DNA from: Oscillospiraceae bacterium
GTDB taxonomy: Bacteria; Bacillota; Clostridia; Oscillospirales; Oscillospiraceae
Length of the DNA stretch: 7,555 nucleotides
Assembly (NCBI GenBank): GCA_031280855.1
Contig: JAITGH010000057.1
Coordinates: 1-7,555, forward strand
Direction of reading: 5' to 3'
Shown here: piece by piece, positions 4,987 to 7,555 of the stretch
Layout: every line of letters starts with the position of its first letter
Position numbering within the stretch: the stretch's first letter is position 1
The notes under the pieces: generated by a model
What the model was told of the DNA's origin: nothing
The model's database searches: none
What the model saw: the letters and a program-made list of their open reading frames with translations, nothing else
Made by a program: the position numbers and the translations under genes

Positions 4987-6126
4987 ATGGTATTAACAGA
5001 GAAGTACCAGCTGATCAAGAAGCTGGCGCGAGACTTCGCGGAGAATGAGATCCCGCAGGAGTTGCAGGACGAGATCGAGGAAACGCATCTGCTTCCCGAC
5101 TCGTTCCGTGAGAAGATAGCCAAGAGCGGACTGCTTGGAATGAAAGTTCCGAAAACGTACGGCGGTGGCGGGCTTGACACGCTGGGATATGTGCTCGCGA
5201 TTGAAGAGATCTCTCGTGTGAGCTGTGTATCGGCGATTTACATAAGCGGAGCGAACAGTCTCGGCAGCGGTCCGTTGTTGCAGGCGGGAACTCCGGAGCA
5301 ACTGGAGAAATATCTGCGCCCCGTTACGTACGGAGAGAAATACCCCGCGTTCGGGTTGACTGAACCCGGAGCAGGTTCAGACTCCGGCGGCGTTCAGACC
5401 TCGGCCGTTAAAGACGGCGATTACTGGCTTCTTAACGGTCGCAAGTGCTTCATTACCGCCGCTCCGTGGGCTGATTACACCGTCGTGTACGCTAAGACGG
5501 ATCCGAAAGCGGGCTCACGCGGGATTACTGCGTTTATCGTCGATATGAAGCTTCCCGGAGTAAGCGTTGGCAAGCCGGAGAACAAGATGGGAATCCTCGG
5601 AGTTCCGACGAGTGACGTAATCCTGGAGGACGTGCGCGTCAGCGACGGCGACAGGCTCGGCGAGTTGAACAGAGGCTTTTCCAACGCGATGAAAACGCTT
5701 GATTACGGGCGGCTCGGAGTCTCGGCACAGTGTTTGGGCTTAGGTCAGGCCGCGCTCGACGAAGCAATCAAGTACTCCAAGGAGCGCAAACAGTTCGGAC
5801 AGAAGCTCAGCGAGTTCCAAGCCCTGCGCTTCATGATCGCGGATATGGCTACGGAGCTTTACGCAGCGCGGGAGCTTGTCTACAACGCGTGCGTGCTCAA
5901 GGATAAGAACGATCCGCAAGCCAGTATGCATTGCTCTATGTCGAAGTACATGAGTTCCGAGATGTGCAATCACCTCGCGTATAAGGCCGTGCAAATCCAC
6001 GGCGGATACGGCTACATCAAGGATTACAAGGTCGAGCGTCTTTATCGCGACGCACGCGTCCAGTCACTGTATGAGGGAACCAGCCAGGTTCAGCAGATCG
6101 TTATCGCGAATAACCTTTTGAAATAG
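4987..6126 (+). CDS. Short-chain acyl-CoA dehydrogenase (butyryl-CoA dehydrogenase type)
   Basis: A 379-aa flavoprotein of usual family length. It has both acyl-CoA dehydrogenase signatures: GLTEPGAGSDSGG (123-135) and QIHGGYGYIKDY...R...D (336-355). The catalytic base is E363 in LYEGTSQVQQIVIA, the position used by short-chain and butyryl-CoA dehydrogenases. FAD/CoA regions include NGRKCFITAA, with Ala-Ala where Asn-Gly/Ala is more usual, and RKQFGQKLSEFQ. I chose ATG 4987, which follows GGAGG (4971-4975) by 11 nt. A TTG at 4969 would lie over the ribosome site. Followed by etfB and etfA, it most likely works as an enoyl-CoA reductase (for example crotonyl-CoA to butyryl-CoA) in a bifurcating complex. 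The exact chain length, or a branched or aromatic substrate as in AcdB/AcdA of Stickland clusters, cannot be settled from sequence alone. Confidence 0.92.
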   Translation: MVLTEKYQLIKKLARDFAENEIPQELQDEIEETHLLPDSFREKIAKSGLLGMKVPKTYGGGGLDTLGYVLAIEEISRVSCVSAIYISGANSLGSGPLLQAGTPEQLEKYLRPVTYGEKYPAFGLTEPGAGSDSGGVQTSAVKDGDYWLLNGRKCFITAAPWADYTVVYAKTDPKAGSRGITAFIVDMKLPGVSVGKPENKMGILGVPTSDVILEDVRVSDGDRLGELNRGFSNAMKTLDYGRLGVSAQCLGLGQAALDEAIKYSKERKQFGQKLSEFQALRFMIADMATELYAARELVYNACVLKDKNDPQASMHCSMSKYMSSEMCNHLAYKAVQIHGGYGYIKDYKVERLYRDARVQSLYEGTSQVQQIVIANNLLK

Positions 6127-6144
6127 GCGGAAGGAGAACGAAAT

Positions 6145-6936
6145 ATGAAGATAGTTGTATGTGCAAAGCAAGTCCCGGACACGAACGAGGTCAAGATCGA
6201 CCCGGTCAAGGGTACGCTGATACGCGACGGAGTGCCGTCGATCCTCAACCCGGACGACGCGAACGCGCTGGAGGCCGCGCTTAAGGTTAAGGACGCGGAT
6301 TCCGCGACCACGGTCAGCGTGGTGTCGATGGGTCCGCCTCAAGCGACGTATATGCTTAAGGAGTGCATCGCGATGGGAGCGGACGATGCGTTCCTGTTAA
6401 GCTCACGTGCGTTCGGCGGAGCGGATACATGCGCGACGAGCACGACGATTGCGGCGGGAATCAAGAAGATCGGCGACGTCGACTTAATCTTCGCGGGACG
6501 TCAGGCGATCGACGGCGACACGGCTCAGGTCGGACCGCAGCTTGCGCAGCGGCTCGGTCTGCCGTTCGTCACATACGTCCAGAACGTACGAGAGATCAAG
6601 GACGGACGCGTGATCGTGGAGCGTCAGCTCGAGGACGGGTATGAGGTCATCTCGGTGCCGACTCCGTGCGTACTTACGGCGGTTAAGGAATTGAACACGC
6701 CGCGTTATATGAGCGTGCCGCGCATCATCTATGCGTGTGAGGAGGCTTCAATCACAATTTGGAACGAGGCAGACGTTGAGCTTGACCCGGCAGATTGCGG
6801 GTTGAACGCGTCTCCGACGAAGGTTATGAAGTCGTTCACGCCTCCGCCGAAAGGTAAAGGCGAAATGCTTGCGGGAAGCATAACAGAGATGGCAGGCGCG
6901 GTAGTGGCGAAGCTCAAAGCGAAGCACGCGATCTAG
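6145..6936 (+). CDS. etfB: Electron transfer flavoprotein, beta subunit
   Basis: A 263-aa EtfB starting at ATG 6145, 8 nt after AAGGAG (6131-6136), and 18 bp behind the acyl-CoA dehydrogenase. The N-terminus MKIVVCAKQVPDTNEVKIDP is typical. NPDDANALEAAL (35-46) and GRQAIDGDTAQVGPQ (118-132) are the nucleotide/flavin-binding blocks common in clostridial, bifurcation-type Etfs, where this subunit carries the FAD that splits electrons from NADH. The classical ETF-beta signature is present at about 158-178 (VERQLEDGYEVISVPTPCVLT). It forms the heterodimer with EtfA encoded next and passes electrons to the dehydrogenase. Bifurcation is an inference from family and context. Confidence 0.94.
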   Translation: MKIVVCAKQVPDTNEVKIDPVKGTLIRDGVPSILNPDDANALEAALKVKDADSATTVSVVSMGPPQATYMLKECIAMGADDAFLLSSRAFGGADTCATSTTIAAGIKKIGDVDLIFAGRQAIDGDTAQVGPQLAQRLGLPFVTYVQNVREIKDGRVIVERQLEDGYEVISVPTPCVLTAVKELNTPRYMSVPRIIYACEEASITIWNEADVELDPADCGLNASPTKVMKSFTPPPKGKGEMLAGSITEMAGAVVAKLKAKHAI

Positions 6937-6965
6937 CGGCGCGGCGCAATATTACTCTAATTGAG

Positions 6966-7007
6966 AAAGGAAATGACGCATTTTACGCAGTATCGTAATG
7001 TGCGTTA
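6966..7007 (+). promoter_or_regulatory. Hairpin between a Shine-Dalgarno-like site and the etfA start
   Basis: The etfB-etfA gap contains AAAGGA (6966-6971) far from the start, followed by a 14-position stem: 6974-6987 pairs with 6994-7007 around a 6-nt loop, with one U-U mismatch and two G-U pairs. Only a weak GAG (7010-7012) lies directly before ATG 7019. If the hairpin folds, the AAAGGA site is brought to about 13 nt from the ATG, so the stem may act as a folded spacer. There is no U-tract, so it is not a terminator. Confidence 0.5.
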
Positions 7008-7018
7008 CGAGATGAACT

Positions 7019-7555
7019 ATGGCTGTTAAAGTAATAGCAGAGAATTGCATCGGGTGCGGGATCTGCGAGAAGAACTGCCCGTTTGCCGCGATCAAGATTG
7101 AGAACAAGCTTGCGGTCGTGCTGGACAACTGTACGGGTTGCGGAGTTTGCGTTGACGGTTGCCCGAAGAACTGCATAGAGAATACGCAGACGTCGATGAG
7201 CAATGTCGACATCACGCTATACAATGGTGTGTGGGTCTTTGCGGAGCAACGCGGCGGGAGCTTGATGAACGTCGCGATAGAGCTGCTTGGCGAGGCGCGT
7301 AAGCTTGCGAACGACATTGGTACGGACGTAAGCGCGGTGCTATGCGGCGACAATGTTGATGGACTGGTGGACGAGCTGTTCGAGTACGGCGCGGACAAGG
7401 TATACTACGCGAACGATCCCGCGCTATCGAACTACACTGCTGACGGGTATACGAACGTAGTGTTCCGTGCGATATTGAAGTACAAGCCGGAGATCGTGCT
7501 GTTAGGCGCGACGCACATCGGGCGCGACCTCGGGCCCAGCCTCGCGGTTAAGTGC
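7019..7555 (+). CDS. etfA: Electron transfer flavoprotein, alpha subunit with N-terminal ferredoxin domain (3' end missing)
   Basis: The first 179 codons are open to the right edge. ATG 7019 is the first possible ATG after an in-frame TGA at 7013-7015, so the start is well constrained even though its ribosome site is weak. Residues 1-60 are a 2x[4Fe-4S] ferredoxin domain: C10-C13-C16-C20 in [12 protein letters not shown] and C38-C41-C44-C48 in [12 protein letters not shown], all eight ligands present, plus an extra C52. From about residue 65 the usual EtfA N-terminal fold begins ([31 protein letters not shown] helix, [31 protein letters not shown]). The C-terminal FAD domain is outside the window. 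EtfA subunits with such an extension are known in Acetobacterium caffeyl-CoA reductase (CarE) and lactate dehydrogenase (LctC) complexes, both electron-bifurcating. The clusters probably relay electrons to or from free ferredoxin. Confidence 0.93.
   Translation, partial: MAVKVIAENCIGCGICEKNCPFAAIKIENKLAVVLDNCTGCGVCVDGCPKNCIENTQTSMSNVDITLYNGVWVFAEQRGGSLMNVAIELLGEARKLANDIGTDVSAVLCGDNVDGLVDELFEYGADKVYYANDPALSNYTADGYTNVVFRAILKYKPEIVLLGATHIGRDLGPSLAVKC

Noticed and set aside
6973..7029. 18-codon ORF overlapping the etfA start, suggesting termination-reinitiation coupling
   Set aside because: The ORF ends at TAA 7027-7029, 11 nt into etfA, which would suit coupling. Its purine-rich site is only 1-2 nt from its ATG, too close for good initiation, and the hairpin occupies most of it. 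Possible but weaker than the folded-spacer reading.

Overview
The window looks like a chromosomal segment of an anaerobic, fermenting Firmicutes bacterium, most likely a gut or rumen clostridium. Three things point there: strong Shine-Dalgarno sites (AGGAGG, AAGGAG, GGAGG), near-consensus sigma-A promoters, and the gene content itself, which is a thiolase plus acyl-CoA dehydrogenase with a ferredoxin-bearing EtfAB. A secreted protein with a (TATPSAAP)n linker fits the same group. Species cannot be named from the sequence.

Layout. Positions 1-1389 (minus strand) hold the first 463 codons of a secreted, cell-surface type protein that runs off the left edge. It has a signal peptide, an N-terminal surface domain, a Cna-B/SpaA-like domain, a linker built from 24-bp tandem repeats, and a second Cna-B-like domain. 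Positions 1390-1944 are a divergent control region. A promoter at 1629-1657 drives the surface gene through a roughly 230-nt leader with tandem sequence/hairpin modules and a possible 16-codon leader ORF. A promoter at 1876-1904 drives the rightward operon and is preceded by overlapping inverted repeats.

Positions 1945-7555 (plus strand) are one apparent operon: thiolase, a type III (CaiB/BaiF) CoA-transferase of the HadA/FldA kind, a 74-aa TM2-domain membrane protein, a 66-aa protein of unknown function, an acyl-CoA dehydrogenase, etfB, and the start of an etfA with an N-terminal 2x[4Fe-4S] ferredoxin domain (cut by the right edge). No intrinsic terminator was seen between these genes. Two gaps contain strong hairpins without U-tracts (4641-4681 and 6974-7007) that could tune expression within the operon.

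Working model (inference). The thiolase makes or cleaves a beta-ketoacyl-CoA. The acyl-CoA dehydrogenase with EtfAB reduces an enoyl-CoA such as crotonyl-CoA, probably by flavin-based electron bifurcation from NADH with ferredoxin as second acceptor. The CoA-transferase recycles CoA between the acyl-CoA product and an incoming acid. The hydroxyacyl-CoA dehydrogenase and enoyl-CoA hydratase of a complete butyrate pathway, and the 2-hydroxyacyl-CoA dehydratase of a Stickland-type pathway, are not in the window. The most unusual features are the choice of CoA-transferase, the two small unexplained genes in the middle of the operon, and the RNA structures.
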